Shown: piece by piece, positions 17,090 to 24,975 of the stretch | Layout of the letters: the number at the start of each line of letters is the position of its first letter | How positions within the stretch are numbered: the first letter of the stretch is position 1 | NCBI GenBank assembly: GCA_900546005.1 | Contig: URBJ01000015.1 | Span: forward strand, 1 to 33,821 | Source of the DNA: an uncultured Alistipes sp. | GTDB taxonomy: Bacteria > Bacteroidota > Bacteroidia > Bacteroidales > Rikenellaceae | Reading direction: 5' to 3' | Length of the DNA stretch: 33,821 bases | Position numbers and translations under genes: made by a program | The notes under the pieces: generated by a model | What the model was told of the DNA's origin: nothing | Databases searched by the model: none | What the model saw: the letters and a program-made list of their open reading frames with translations, nothing else

Positions 17090-17107
17090 TTATTTTTTGT
17101 TACTTTG
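17076..17107 (+). promoter_or_regulatory. Promoter of the thiamin operon
   Basis: TTACTTTG (17100-17107) differs by one base from TANNTTTG. CTG (17076-17078) lies 21 nt upstream as a weak -33. The predicted start near 17114 is about 20 nt before the TPP riboswitch. It overlaps the divergent apbE promoter. Confidence 0.5.
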
Positions 17108-17133
17108 CGGGGAATAAATCCAGATAAGGGAAA

Positions 17134-17208
17134 ACGGGGGTGCCGAAAAGAAAAAGGCTGAGATTACACCCTAAGATACCTGATACGGTTAATGCCGTCG
17201 GAGGGAGT
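17134..17208 (+). promoter_or_regulatory. TPP riboswitch (thi box)
   Basis: The stretch carries the conserved thi-box parts in order: GGGGGTGCC, GGCTGAGATTACACCC, ACCTGATACGGTTAATGCCG and TCGGAGGGAG. CTGAGA binds the pyrimidine ring of TPP, and ACCTGAT...GG..AATGCC is the helix arm gripping the diphosphate. It lies between the promoter and thiS. No T-run terminator follows before the thiS ATG at 17269, which suggests control at translation, though the expression platform is not obvious. High TPP should reduce expression of thiS-thiE-thiG-thiH. Confidence 0.96.
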
Positions 17209-17268
17209 TTTCCACCTGCAACGTGCTCCGTCTACCGCGTTTCCTTTATCGTCTTCGATAATGCGACT

Positions 17269-17466
17269 ATGGAAGTTTTTTTGAACGGGGCGAAAATCAC
17301 CACACAAGCTGCTACGCTCGCTGAACTGCTCGAGGAGCAACATATCCCGACCGAGGGCATTGCCGTAGCCATCGGAATCCGGATCATCCGGCGTGCCGAG
17401 TGGGCCCAGACGCCGATTGCCGATCAGGCTGAAATTACGTTGATCCGTGCTACGCAAGGAGGTTGA
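17269..17466 (+). CDS. thiS: Sulfur carrier protein ThiS
   Basis: A 65-residue ubiquitin-fold protein whose C-terminal Gly-Gly (RATQGG) becomes a thiocarboxylate that donates sulfur for thiazole synthesis by ThiG. Ends in the required GG. The open frame runs upstream to 17140, but that part is the TPP riboswitch, so the ATG at 17269 (MEVFLNG) is the start and gives the normal ThiS length. Its stop lies 2 nt before the ATG of the ThiE fusion. ThiF, which adenylates ThiS, is not in the window. Confidence 0.95.
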   Translation: MEVFLNGAKITTQAATLAELLEEQHIPTEGIAVAIGIRIIRRAEWAQTPIADQAEITLIRATQGG

Positions 17467-17468
17467 TC

Positions 17469-18743
17469 ATGAACGGACGATTGCGTTTCGAGGCTCCGAT
17501 CGTTATTACGTTACCTCGTGTAATGGAGGGCGAAGCGAAGGCCTTGATGGAGATTTGTAAGGAGCCATGCGCTCCGATCGTACACATCCGTAAACCGGAA
17601 TCGAGTGAGGCAGAGGTGGAACGCTTGCTGAACCGGTTGAAGGCGTCGGGGTGCGATATGTCCCGCCTGACGACACATTACAACGAACCGCTGGCCCGGA
17701 AGTACGGATTGGGTGGAGTCCATTTGCGCGGAGAGGAGTTGGAAAAAGGTGCAGGTGCAGGACTCCGGAGGAGTTTGTCGACTCATTCATGGAAGGAGGT
17801 GCAGCAATATGCCGGTCGCGTCGATTACCTGTTTATCAGTCCGCTGTTCGACTCGATCTCCAAACCCGGTTATCGCAGTGGATTGGATCCCGAAGAGACG
17901 TTTTCTCGGTTGGCGCATCATGCTGGCCGGGTCGTGGCATTGGGCGGAATCTCCTCAGATACGATGACGCAGGTCGAGCGGCTCGGTTTCGATGGAGCAG
18001 CCGTTCTGGGCGCGGTTTGGAGTGTAGATGAGGGGCGCATCGATGTCGAAAAGAGTCTGAAAAATTATCGCGTGTTGTGCCGGAAGTGGCGGGCTGCAGG
18101 CGGTGTGTTGCAATTTATCTCCGATGGAAATCTTGCGGTGGCCGAACAGTTCCTGAAAGGGGGCGGCCGGTGGATCCAGTTGCGGATGAAGGAGGCGCCC
18201 GAAGCGGAGGTTCTGAAGCGGGGTGAAGCGATGCGGGTATTGTGTCGACGTTACGGTGCAGTGTTTATTATGAACGATAATCCCGAGTGGGCGAAGGCAG
18301 TTGGTGCGGATGGTGTCCATCTCGGTCAGAAAGACCGATTGCCCGAAGAAGCACGTCAGATTTTGGGTGACGGAGCGATCATCGGATCGACGGTCAATAC
18401 GTTTGATCAGATTGCGGCTCGGTGTCATGGGGAGACCGATTACTTTGGGTTGGGTCCGTTCCGGTTCACGACGACCAAAAAGAACCTTTCGGCAATTCTT
18501 GGTGTAGAGGGGTACCGAAACATTGCAGCGCAGATGCGGACTGAAAAAATCGATCTGCCGGTTGTCGCTATCGGAGGCATCGAGTTGGAGGACGTGCCGC
18601 AAATCCTCCGGAGCGGGATGCCGGGAGTGGCGTTGAGCGGTGCGGTTGCCAGAAGTGTGGATCCCAAGGGGGTGACGGCCTCTTTTTTACGGGTTTTGGA
18701 AACGGAACGGACTTATGGTCCGAAAGTCTCAGATAATTTATAA
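17469..18743 (+). CDS. thiE: Double-domain thiamin phosphate synthase (ThiE-like + ThiE fusion)
   Basis: A 424-residue protein, about twice the ThiE length of ~210. Residues about 213-412 are a normal ThiE that joins HMP-PP to thiazole phosphate: IQLRMKE (236-242), MNDNPEWAKAVGADGVHLGQ (268-287), IIGSTVNT, YFGLGPFRFTTTKK (325-338), VVAIGGIE and GVALSGAV. Residues about 8-190 form a second TIM-barrel of the ThiE/TenI superfamily: IVHIRKPE (37-44), GLGGVHLRGEE, YLFISPLFDSISKPGY (120-135), VVALGGIS and FDGAAVLGAVW. This half resembles the small ThiE paralogue of Bacteroides. It lacks the TTTK loop and the ND pair, so it may not be a synthase. The ATG at 17469 is preferred over an in-frame TTG at 17463. 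thiG follows after 19 nt. Confidence 0.9.
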   Translation: MNGRLRFEAPIVITLPRVMEGEAKALMEICKEPCAPIVHIRKPESSEAEVERLLNRLKASGCDMSRLTTHYNEPLARKYGLGGVHLRGEELEKGAGAGLRRSLSTHSWKEVQQYAGRVDYLFISPLFDSISKPGYRSGLDPEETFSRLAHHAGRVVALGGISSDTMTQVERLGFDGAAVLGAVWSVDEGRIDVEKSLKNYRVLCRKWRAAGGVLQFISDGNLAVAEQFLKGGGRWIQLRMKEAPEAEVLKRGEAMRVLCRRYGAVFIMNDNPEWAKAVGADGVHLGQKDRLPEEARQILGDGAIIGSTVNTFDQIAARCHGETDYFGLGPFRFTTTKKNLSAILGVEGYRNIAAQMRTEKIDLPVVAIGGIELEDVPQILRSGMPGVALSGAVARSVDPKGVTASFLRVLETERTYGPKVSDNL

Positions 18744-18762
18744 CATGAAGTAAAACAATAAG

Positions 18763-19551
18763 ATGAAAGAGTTAGTAATTGCTGACAAAAAGTTTAGCTC
18801 CCGTCTGTTTGTCGGGACGGGCAAGTTCTCTTCGTCGGAGATGATGGCGAAGGCTGTCGCAGCAAGCGGCAGCGAGTTGGTGACCGTTGCGTTGAAACGG
18901 GTCGAGTTGGATAATCCGCAGGACGATATGCTCGAACATTTGCGCCTGCCCGGGGTCAATCTGCTGCCCAATACCTCCGGAGTGCGTAATGCCAAAGAGG
19001 CCGTATTCGCAGCACAAATGGCACGCGAAGCGTTGGGAACGAATTGGATCAAACTCGAGGTACACCCCGATCCCCGTTATCTGCTGCCCGATCCGATCGA
19101 AACGTTGAAAGCGGCCGAGGAGCTGGTTAAGGAGGGTTTCATCGTGATGCCGTACATCAATGCCGATCCGGTTCTGTGTAAAAAGTTGGAGGATGTCGGA
19201 ACCGCATGCGTCATGCCGTTGGGAGCCCCGATCGGATCGAACCGCGGCCTTAAGACGCGTGACCTGCTGCGTATTATCATCGAGCAGAGCAACGTCCCGG
19301 TGGTTGTAGATGCCGGTATCGGAGCACCGTCTCATGCAGCGGAGGCTATGGAGATGGGGGCCGATGCCGTTCTGGTCAATACGGCGATCGCTGTAGCGGA
19401 AGATCCGGTCAATATGGCCGTAGCGTTTAAGATGGCCGTTGAGGCAGGACGCATGGCATTCGAGGCGCAACTTGCACCCCAGAACCTCTCCGCTTCGGCA
19501 ACCAGTCCGTTGAACCCATTCTTGGAAGGTATTAAAGATTTACAGCTATGA
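18763..19551 (+). CDS. thiG: Thiazole synthase ThiG
   Basis: Forms the thiazole phosphate ring from deoxyxylulose 5-phosphate, dehydroglycine and ThiS thiocarboxylate. The 262 residues match the family. Seen: FVGTGKF (16-22), LLPNTSG (67-73), the Schiff-base lysine Lys97 in [29 protein letters not shown] and [30 protein letters not shown] in successive barrel strands. It is third in the TPP-controlled operon, and its last bases overlap the thiH start (ATGA). Confidence 0.97.
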   Translation: MKELVIADKKFSSRLFVGTGKFSSSEMMAKAVAASGSELVTVALKRVELDNPQDDMLEHLRLPGVNLLPNTSGVRNAKEAVFAAQMAREALGTNWIKLEVHPDPRYLLPDPIETLKAAEELVKEGFIVMPYINADPVLCKKLEDVGTACVMPLGAPIGSNRGLKTRDLLRIIIEQSNVPVVVDAGIGAPSHAAEAMEMGADAVLVNTAIAVAEDPVNMAVAFKMAVEAGRMAFEAQLAPQNLSASATSPLNPFLEGIKDLQL

Positions 19552-20681
19552 CATACTACGATCTGATTTTGAAATACGATTGGGAGACGACCCGTCGGGC
19601 CATTTATGCCTCAACTGAGGCCGATGTCGAACGGGCGCTGAGCAAGGATCGTCCGTCGATGGAGGATTTTGCCGCACTGGTTTCCCCTGCTGCGGATAAA
19701 TACCTGAACGAAATGGCCGTGAAAAGCTATCAGATTACCCGTCGCCGTTTCGGAAATACGATTCAACTCTATATTCCGCTCTATCTGGCCAACATCTGCC
19801 AGAACCATTGTGTCTATTGTGGTTTCAACTGTACGAACAAGATCCATCGCGCTATTCTGACGCCGGACGAGATACATGCCGAGTGTCAGGCCATCAAGAA
19901 GGATCCGTTCGAACACATTCTGCTGGTAACGGGCGAGGCTCCCCGTTCGTCGAGCGTACAGTATATGGCCGATTCGATGGATATTATCAAAAATTACTTT
20001 CAGCAGATCTCTCTCGAGGTGCAGCCGCTCGATACGGACGACTACCGCATGTTGATGGATCACGGATTGCATTCGGTCTATGTCTATCAGGAGACCTACA
20101 ACCGCGAACGTTATCCGGTTTACCACCTGCGCGGGCGGAAGACCGACTATCGTTACCGTCTCGAAACGCCCGATCGGCTCTGTGAGGCTGGAATTTATAA
20201 AGTAGGTGTCGGAAATCTGATCGGACTCGAGGATTGGAGAACCGAAGCGTTCTTTACGGCACTGCATGTCCGCTATCTTGAGAACCGGTATTGGAGAACG
20301 AAATATTCGATCGCCTTCCCTCGTCTTCGTCCCTACTATGGCGAAGGAGGATTCAATCCGGAACATCCGACGACCGAGCGGAATCTGTTGCAGCTGATTT
20401 GTGCCTACCGACTGTTGAGCGAAGATGTCGAGCTCTCGATTTCGACGCGTGAAAGCGCTGCATGTCGCGATACGGTCATGCCGTTCGGAGTAACCGTAAT
20501 GAGTGCCGGATCGAAGACGACTCCCGGTGGCTATGCCCATCCGATCGATGAACTCGAACAGTGGGCCATCAACGATAGCCGGACTCCGACCGAGGTCTAC
20601 AATGCGGTTAAGGCCAAAGGTTTTGAACCGGTCTGGAAAGATTGGTCGGCCTTCATGCAGGAGGCGAACATTCCCGCATAG
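19548..20681 (+). CDS. thiH: 2-iminoacetate synthase ThiH (radical SAM)
   Basis: Radical SAM enzyme that cleaves tyrosine to dehydroglycine and p-cresol, supplying the C-N unit of the thiazole; this is the oxygen-sensitive anaerobic route, as opposed to ThiO. The 377 residues carry the [4Fe-4S]/SAM motif CQNHCVYC (Cys84, Cys88, Cys91), followed by the ThiH pattern [12 protein letters not shown]. Other conserved blocks are [33 protein letters not shown] and [11 protein letters not shown]. It overlaps thiG by 4 bp, so the two are translationally coupled. It is the last thi gene here; a promoter-like site follows. Confidence 0.97.
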   Translation: MTYYDLILKYDWETTRRAIYASTEADVERALSKDRPSMEDFAALVSPAADKYLNEMAVKSYQITRRRFGNTIQLYIPLYLANICQNHCVYCGFNCTNKIHRAILTPDEIHAECQAIKKDPFEHILLVTGEAPRSSSVQYMADSMDIIKNYFQQISLEVQPLDTDDYRMLMDHGLHSVYVYQETYNRERYPVYHLRGRKTDYRYRLETPDRLCEAGIYKVGVGNLIGLEDWRTEAFFTALHVRYLENRYWRTKYSIAFPRLRPYYGEGGFNPEHPTTERNLLQLICAYRLLSEDVELSISTRESAACRDTVMPFGVTVMSAGSKTTPGGYAHPIDELEQWAINDSRTPTEVYNAVKAKGFEPVWKDWSAFMQEANIPA

Positions 20682-20690
20682 ATTTTTTGC

Positions 20691-20698
20691 TATCTTTG
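20691..20698 (+). promoter_or_regulatory. Promoter (-7 element) of the GH127-dtd-mazG operon
   Basis: TATCTTTG matches TANNTTTG exactly and lies 10 nt after the thiH stop and 42 nt before the glycosidase ATG. A clear -33 is not seen. It suggests that the downstream genes are transcribed separately from the thi operon. Confidence 0.55.
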
Positions 20699-20739
20699 TA
20701 GAGTAGCCACATGAAGTGGACAAAGGTAGTAAATGATAT

Positions 20740-22611
20740 ATGACGCGTTTTTTGTGGATATTGGTACCTGTATTTGGGACGATGGGGGCGCTCTTCGGAA
20801 AGGCTCCGTCGTCCCATGTTGGTTTGTATAATACGGTTACGGAGTTTCGGGTGGGCGGACATCTCGGCGAACGACTCGATGCGAACGAGCGGAGTTGGAT
20901 ACAACCCCTGTTGGAGAATAACCCGAATCTGTTCGGCGCTTTCATGCGACCCGATTCGAACAGGTTGTTCAAATGTATGTGGCACGGAGAGTTTCCCGGG
21001 AAGATACTTACCGGGGTGGCTCAGACCTATTTGACGTCGCATGCTCCCGAGACGCGTGCGGTGGGGGATCGTATGGTCGATTCATTGGCCCGGGCTCAGC
21101 GGGAGGATGGCTATTTGGGTCCATGGTCCGACAGGGAACGTTTCGATAACCTGCCCGAAAAGTGGGATACGTGGGGACATTACCACTGCATGTATGGACT
21201 GCTGATGTGGTATAAGGTGACGGGCAGCAAAAAGGCTCTGGAGGTAGCTTGCCGTGCGGCAGACTGTATGTACGACTATTTTATCCGCGGAAAAGTGTTT
21301 TTCGCTTCCCAGAATTGGGGGGAATGTAACTTCGCTCCGAGCCATATTTTTGCTTTGCTGTATGAGGAGATCCGCGATCCCCGTTATCTGGAGGCGGCTG
21401 AATATATCGTGCAGCAGGAGTGGAAGGTGCCCTATCACGATTTCTATACGAACAGTACGTTGGCTTGTAATTGGCTCGAGGCCGCATTGGACGGGATCCC
21501 GTTCTGTCATTCGCCCCAGAAGCGGTGGGAGAGTCTTTATACGTTGACTTCGCTGTACACATTGTATCGCATTACGGGGAAACAGCAGTATGCGGATGCG
21601 ATGGAGTCGTTGTGGTGGGGGATCGTGCAGTATGACCGGCACAATACGGGAAGTTTCGGAACGGGAGAGGGGGCTACCGGAGATATTTACGGAACCGGAA
21701 GCGAAACCTGCAATACGGTGGCTTGGATGACCTTCTCGACGGAGTATCTCAAACTCAGCCGAAATTCATACGTGGCCGATGAGTTGGAGCTGTCGTTGTT
21801 CAATGCCATGCTGGGGAGTCAGTTGGGCGACAAGGAGTTCGTCTACATGAACTCGTCGGACGGTGTGCGCGTCAGTTCGCAGATCGAGCTGGCTCCTCAT
21901 AGCTTTGAGGGAGGCCGTGAGATGAACTGCTGTCAGGCAAGCGGGAATCGGGGTTTGAGCCACTTTACCCGTTGGGGCGTGCTGAATGATGATGAGAATA
22001 TTTATCTCAACTATTACGGAGAATCGCAGATCCGGTTCGAGACGCCAGCCGGCCGCCCGATCGAAATCGAACAGCAGGCCGATTATCCCAAGAGTGGATC
22101 GGTACGAATTTCGGTACTGCCGGAGAGGGCCGAACGTTTTGGCCTCTGTCTGAGAATTCCTGTATGGTCGCATCGGACGATCGTGAAAGTGAACGGAGAG
22201 GCGGTTGATGACGTAGAGCCGGGGCGCTATCTTCGGTTAGAGCGGAAGTGGAGATCGGGAGATGTCGTCGAATTGGAACTTGATATGCGGATCCACTATT
22301 GGGTGGGAGCCGAGCGTGTCGAAGGTAAAAGTTCGGTCTATTACGGTCCGGTTTTGCTCTCGATTGCAGAGCCGGCCGATCAGGTGGCCCGATACCGGTT
22401 CACGCCCGAGTCATTTGAAGGGATAGAGTGGGTCGACCGTCCGGGGCACTGGTTTAGCGCACAGGGCCGGACCATGGACGGAAAGAGTGTCGAAGTGGAG
22501 GATTATGCGACGAAACCGGCCGAGAAACCCTATACGACGTGGCTGCCGGTCGAAACGACGTTGCCTCGTGCAACCTTCGACAGGAATGGAGCTCCGGTTT
22601 GGGATTATTGA
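20740..22611 (+). CDS. GH127/DUF1680-type beta-L-arabinofuranosidase-like glycosidase
   Basis: A 623-residue exported protein with a signal-type N-terminus (about 1-20, WILVPVFGTMGALFG) and an (alpha/alpha)6-barrel followed by C-terminal beta domains. GH127 enzymes such as HypBA1 use a Zn-bound catalytic cysteine; the matching residues are present: Glu322 and Cys324 in GSETCNTVAWM, and Cys397-Cys398 in REMNCCQASGNRG. This points to retaining hydrolysis of beta-L-arabinofuranosides or a related sugar; related families have other specificities, so the substrate is open. No SusC/SusD pair, regulator or other glycosidase lies nearby. The gene leads dtd and mazG-like genes, an unusual setting. Confidence 0.87.
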   Translation: MTRFLWILVPVFGTMGALFGKAPSSHVGLYNTVTEFRVGGHLGERLDANERSWIQPLLENNPNLFGAFMRPDSNRLFKCMWHGEFPGKILTGVAQTYLTSHAPETRAVGDRMVDSLARAQREDGYLGPWSDRERFDNLPEKWDTWGHYHCMYGLLMWYKVTGSKKALEVACRAADCMYDYFIRGKVFFASQNWGECNFAPSHIFALLYEEIRDPRYLEAAEYIVQQEWKVPYHDFYTNSTLACNWLEAALDGIPFCHSPQKRWESLYTLTSLYTLYRITGKQQYADAMESLWWGIVQYDRHNTGSFGTGEGATGDIYGTGSETCNTVAWMTFSTEYLKLSRNSYVADELELSLFNAMLGSQLGDKEFVYMNSSDGVRVSSQIELAPHSFEGGREMNCCQASGNRGLSHFTRWGVLNDDENIYLNYYGESQIRFETPAGRPIEIEQQADYPKSGSVRISVLPERAERFGLCLRIPVWSHRTIVKVNGEAVDDVEPGRYLRLERKWRSGDVVELELDMRIHYWVGAERVEGKSSVYYGPVLLSIAEPADQVARYRFTPESFEGIEWVDRPGHWFSAQGRTMDGKSVEVEDYATKPAEKPYTTWLPVETTLPRATFDRNGAPVWDY

Positions 22612-22629
22612 TCGTTAAAGAATGATTGT

Positions 22630-23082
22630 ATGCGGATATTGATTCAACGAGTGCGGCGAGCTTCGGTGACGATTGGAGGTGAGCTGCACAGCGCGATTGG
22701 AATGGGACTGCTGGTTTTTGTCGGCATTGAAGAGGCCGATGATGAGCAGGATATCGGTTGGTTGACCGGAAAATTGACAAAACTTCGTATATTTGCCGAC
22801 GATGCCGGAGTGATGAACTGTTCGGCGGAGGAGGTGCAGGCGGAGATCATGGTCGTCAGTCAGTTTACGCTGCACGCGATGACGAAGAAGGGGAACCGTC
22901 CGTCGTACATCCGGGCTGCCCGACCGGAAAAGGCGAAAGGAATGTATGAACGATTCGTCGCCTCCGTCTCCGAGGCGATTGGCAGGCCGGTCGCAACGGG
23001 CGTTTTTGGGGCCGATATGCAGGTCGAATTGATCAACGACGGTCCGGTAACCATTTGGATTGACTCCAAAAATCGGGAGTGA
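22630..23082 (+). CDS. dtd: D-aminoacyl-tRNA deacylase
   Basis: Hydrolyses D-amino acids (and glycine mischarged on tRNA-Ala) from tRNA, protecting translation. The 150 residues match the family. The two cross-subunit active-site motifs are intact: SQFTL (77-81) and the NxGPxT-type NDGPVT (136-141). GNRPSY (88-93) and N-terminal RVRRASV are also typical. It begins 18 nt after the glycosidase gene and is followed 46 nt later by the MazG-like gene, a pairing often seen in Bacteroidota. Confidence 0.96.
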   Translation: MRILIQRVRRASVTIGGELHSAIGMGLLVFVGIEEADDEQDIGWLTGKLTKLRIFADDAGVMNCSAEEVQAEIMVVSQFTLHAMTKKGNRPSYIRAARPEKAKGMYERFVASVSEAIGRPVATGVFGADMQVELINDGPVTIWIDSKNRE

Positions 23083-23128
23083 TCCGGGATGTTTTGAAGA
23101 TTTACAAAGAAAAAAGAGATACGCAACG

Positions 23129-23440
23129 ATGACAGTCAAAGAGGTGCAGGAGTTGATCGAGACGTGGACCGCCAAAAACAAGGTCCGCAGTAACGAATTG
23201 GCCAATATGGCTCTTCTTACCGAAGAGATCGGAAAATTGAGCCGTGTGATGGTGCATCGTTTCAACGACCGGGCCGATGAACCCCACTTCCGGTATGAGG
23301 TATCGGATGAGATCGGTGATATCCTTTGGACCTTGGTCGAAGTGGCCAATCAGGCAGGGGTAGACCTGACCCTCTCGCTGATCCATGCACTCGAGCGGAA
23401 GAGTAATGAAGCTCTGGCGCAGAATGCCGAAAAGAGATAA
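23129..23440 (+). CDS. MazG-like nucleotide pyrophosphohydrolase with altered metal site
   Basis: A 103-residue all-helical protein of the MazG/dCTPase superfamily, which hydrolyses NTPs or dNTPs to the monophosphate. The family motif is EExxE...ExxD. Here it reads LTEEIGKLSR (30-39) and DEIGDILW (60-67): Glu32, Glu33, Glu61 and Asp64 are kept, but the third glutamate is Lys36 (codon AAA instead of GAA/GAG). This could reduce or abolish Mg-dependent activity. The open frame extends upstream to 23060 within the dtd end; the ATG at 23129 gives the normal family N-terminus. It ends the operon before a strong terminator. Confidence 0.85.
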   Translation: MTVKEVQELIETWTAKNKVRSNELANMALLTEEIGKLSRVMVHRFNDRADEPHFRYEVSDEIGDILWTLVEVANQAGVDLTLSLIHALERKSNEALAQNAEKR

Positions 23441-23505
23441 GATGGCATGTGTGGGGGCACAACCGTGTGGGAAAAACCGAGTCTGCCCATCGCTTGCTTC
23501 GTGGG

Positions 23506-23560
23506 AAAAAGAGACCGAATCCTTCCGGATTTTCAACGGTGGGGATTCGGTCTCTTTTTT
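23506..23560 (+). terminator. Strong terminator with 17-bp stem (bidirectional)
   Basis: AAAAAGAGACCGAATCC (23506-23522) pairs perfectly with GGATTCGGTCTCTTTTT (23543-23559) around a 20-nt loop. T runs occur on both strands. It lies 65 nt after the MazG-like stop, inside a 243-nt intergenic region. Confidence 0.95.
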
Positions 23561-23652
23561 GATTCGTTGCGACCGTTGCCGGATAGACTCTAATCGGTTC
23601 GTTATCACGAGAGAAATGTTGTGGAGAACTTTCTCCGATTCTTGATTTTACC

Positions 23653-23660
23653 TATCTTTG
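23653..23660 (+). promoter_or_regulatory. Promoter (-7 element) of the aminotransferase gene
   Basis: TATCTTTG matches TANNTTTG. It lies 24 nt before the ATG at 23684; transcription would start near 23667. Only a weak TTTC is found at the -33 position. This placement excludes upstream in-frame starts. Confidence 0.6.
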
Positions 23661-23683
23661 CATGCATAAAAAACAATCTGGAT

Positions 23684-24880
23684 ATGATTTCTAACCTTAG
23701 ACAGCTTTTCCTCGAACACGTGGGACAGACTTCGGATTATCCGATGATGCTCGAGGTGGAACGGGCGGAGGGCGTCTACCTGTATGGGCCCAACGGGAAA
23801 CGGTGGATCGATCTGATCTCCGGGGTGTCGGTGAGTGCCGTAGGACATGGTAATCCGGCTGTAATTGAAGCCATCTGCCGGCAGGCCCGCGATTATCTGC
23901 ACCTGATGGTCTATGGCGAAGCGATCGAAGCACCTCAGGTTCGCTATGCGCAACGTATTGCCTCGCTGTTGCCCGATCCGTTAGATTCGGTCTATTTCGT
24001 CAATTCGGGGAGCGAGGCGGTCGAAGGAGCCTTGAAACTCGCCAAACGATATACCGGTCGGACCGAGATGATCTACTACAAAAATGCCTATCACGGCAGT
24101 ACGCATGGTTCGCTCAGTGTAATGGGTGGCGAGACGTTTCGAAATGCGTTTCGGCCTCTGTTGCCGGACACGCGTCAGATCCGGTTCAACGAGCCCGATG
24201 ATTTGCAGTATATCACCCCCCGGACGGCTTGTGTGATTATCGAGCCGGTGCAGGGCGAGGGTGGAATCATACCTGTACGTCGCGATTATTTGCAGGCGTT
24301 GCGCGATCGCTGCAATGAGACGGAGACGCTGCTGATATACGATGAAATACAGACCGGACTGGGGCGTACCGGAACGCTCTATTTCTTTCAGCACTACGGG
24401 ATAGTCCCGGATATACTCTGTACGGCGAAGGCCTTCGGTGGCGGGATGCCGCTGGGTGCTTTTATTGCGTCGAAACGGGTGATGGATGTGCTGAAGACCA
24501 ATCCGGTCCTCGGGCACATTACCACGTTCGGCGGTCATCCGGTGTGTTGTGCGGCAGGGCTTGCTGCGCTCGAGTACACCCTTTCCGAAGGGTTGATGGA
24601 GCAGGCCGAATCGAAGGGCGCTCTCTATGAAAAGTTGCTCGGGGATCATCCCCTCGTACGGGAAATCCGTCGGGTGGGGTTGCTTATGGCGATCGAATTC
24701 GGTGATGCGGAACTGACCGCACGGATTGTGTGGGATGCGGTCGAAGCCGGATTGATGACCGAATGGTTCATGTTTCATGAAACGGCCATGCGGATCGCCC
24801 CGCCATTGACCATAACTCCGGCCGAGATCGAAGAGTCGTGCACGATTCTGCGAAAGGTTCTGGATCGGGTAAAGCGATGA
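23684..24880 (+). CDS. Class III PLP-dependent aminotransferase (ArgD-like family)
   Basis: A 398-residue fold-type I aminotransferase. Seen: NSGSEAVEGALKLAKRYTGR (107-126), AYHGSTHGSLS, IIEPVQGEGG (185-194), cofactor-binding Asp220 in LIYDEIQTGLGRTG, and PLP Schiff-base Lys249 in CTAKAFGGGMPLGAF. Relatives include acetylornithine, ornithine, 4-aminobutyrate and lysine aminotransferases; no arginine genes lie nearby, so the substrate is not assigned. The open frame extends back to 23621, but this would run through the promoter; MISNLRQLFLEHVGQTSDYP is a normal N-terminus. It is a single-gene unit between a terminator and the etf promoter. Confidence 0.92.
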   Translation: MISNLRQLFLEHVGQTSDYPMMLEVERAEGVYLYGPNGKRWIDLISGVSVSAVGHGNPAVIEAICRQARDYLHLMVYGEAIEAPQVRYAQRIASLLPDPLDSVYFVNSGSEAVEGALKLAKRYTGRTEMIYYKNAYHGSTHGSLSVMGGETFRNAFRPLLPDTRQIRFNEPDDLQYITPRTACVIIEPVQGEGGIIPVRRDYLQALRDRCNETETLLIYDEIQTGLGRTGTLYFFQHYGIVPDILCTAKAFGGGMPLGAFIASKRVMDVLKTNPVLGHITTFGGHPVCCAAGLAALEYTLSEGLMEQAESKGALYEKLLGDHPLVREIRRVGLLMAIEFGDAELTARIVWDAVEAGLMTEWFMFHETAMRIAPPLTITPAEIEESCTILRKVLDRVKR

Positions 24881-24911
24881 GCCGAAGTGTTCGTTTTTTC
24901 CGAAAAAGTTT

Positions 24912-24919
24912 TAAATTTG
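24912..24919 (+). promoter_or_regulatory. Promoter (-7 element) of the etf operon
   Basis: TAAATTTG matches TANNTTTG, 56 nt before the etfB ATG. The -33 region has no clean TTTG. Predicted transcription start near 24926. Confidence 0.55.
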
Positions 24920-24932
24920 CAGAGTTCGGTTG

Positions 24933-24961
24933 TGATCGATCATCATATTAATCATTAATAT
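24933..24961. promoter_or_regulatory. Two palindromes in the etfB leader (candidate operator)
   Basis: TGATCGATCA (24933-24942) is a perfect 10-bp palindrome. ATATTAAT-C-ATTAATAT (24945-24961) is a perfect 17-bp inverted repeat with a one-base centre. Both lie just downstream of the predicted transcription start and upstream of the etfB ATG (24976), a position where a repressor dimer could block transcription. The second is AT-only apart from its centre, so chance is not excluded. Confidence 0.4.
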
Positions 24962-24975
24962 AATACGAATCAATA

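Noticed and set aside
17140..17268. N-terminal extension of ThiS
   Set aside because: This stretch is the TPP riboswitch and leader; ThiS has normal length from 17269.
19611..20972. 453-codon minus-strand frame opposite thiH
   Set aside because: Antisense to the radical SAM gene with intact CxxxCxxC; long only because of codon bias.
23385..23645. 86-codon plus-strand frame after the MazG-like gene
   Set aside because: It runs through the 17-bp-stem terminator and has no family features.
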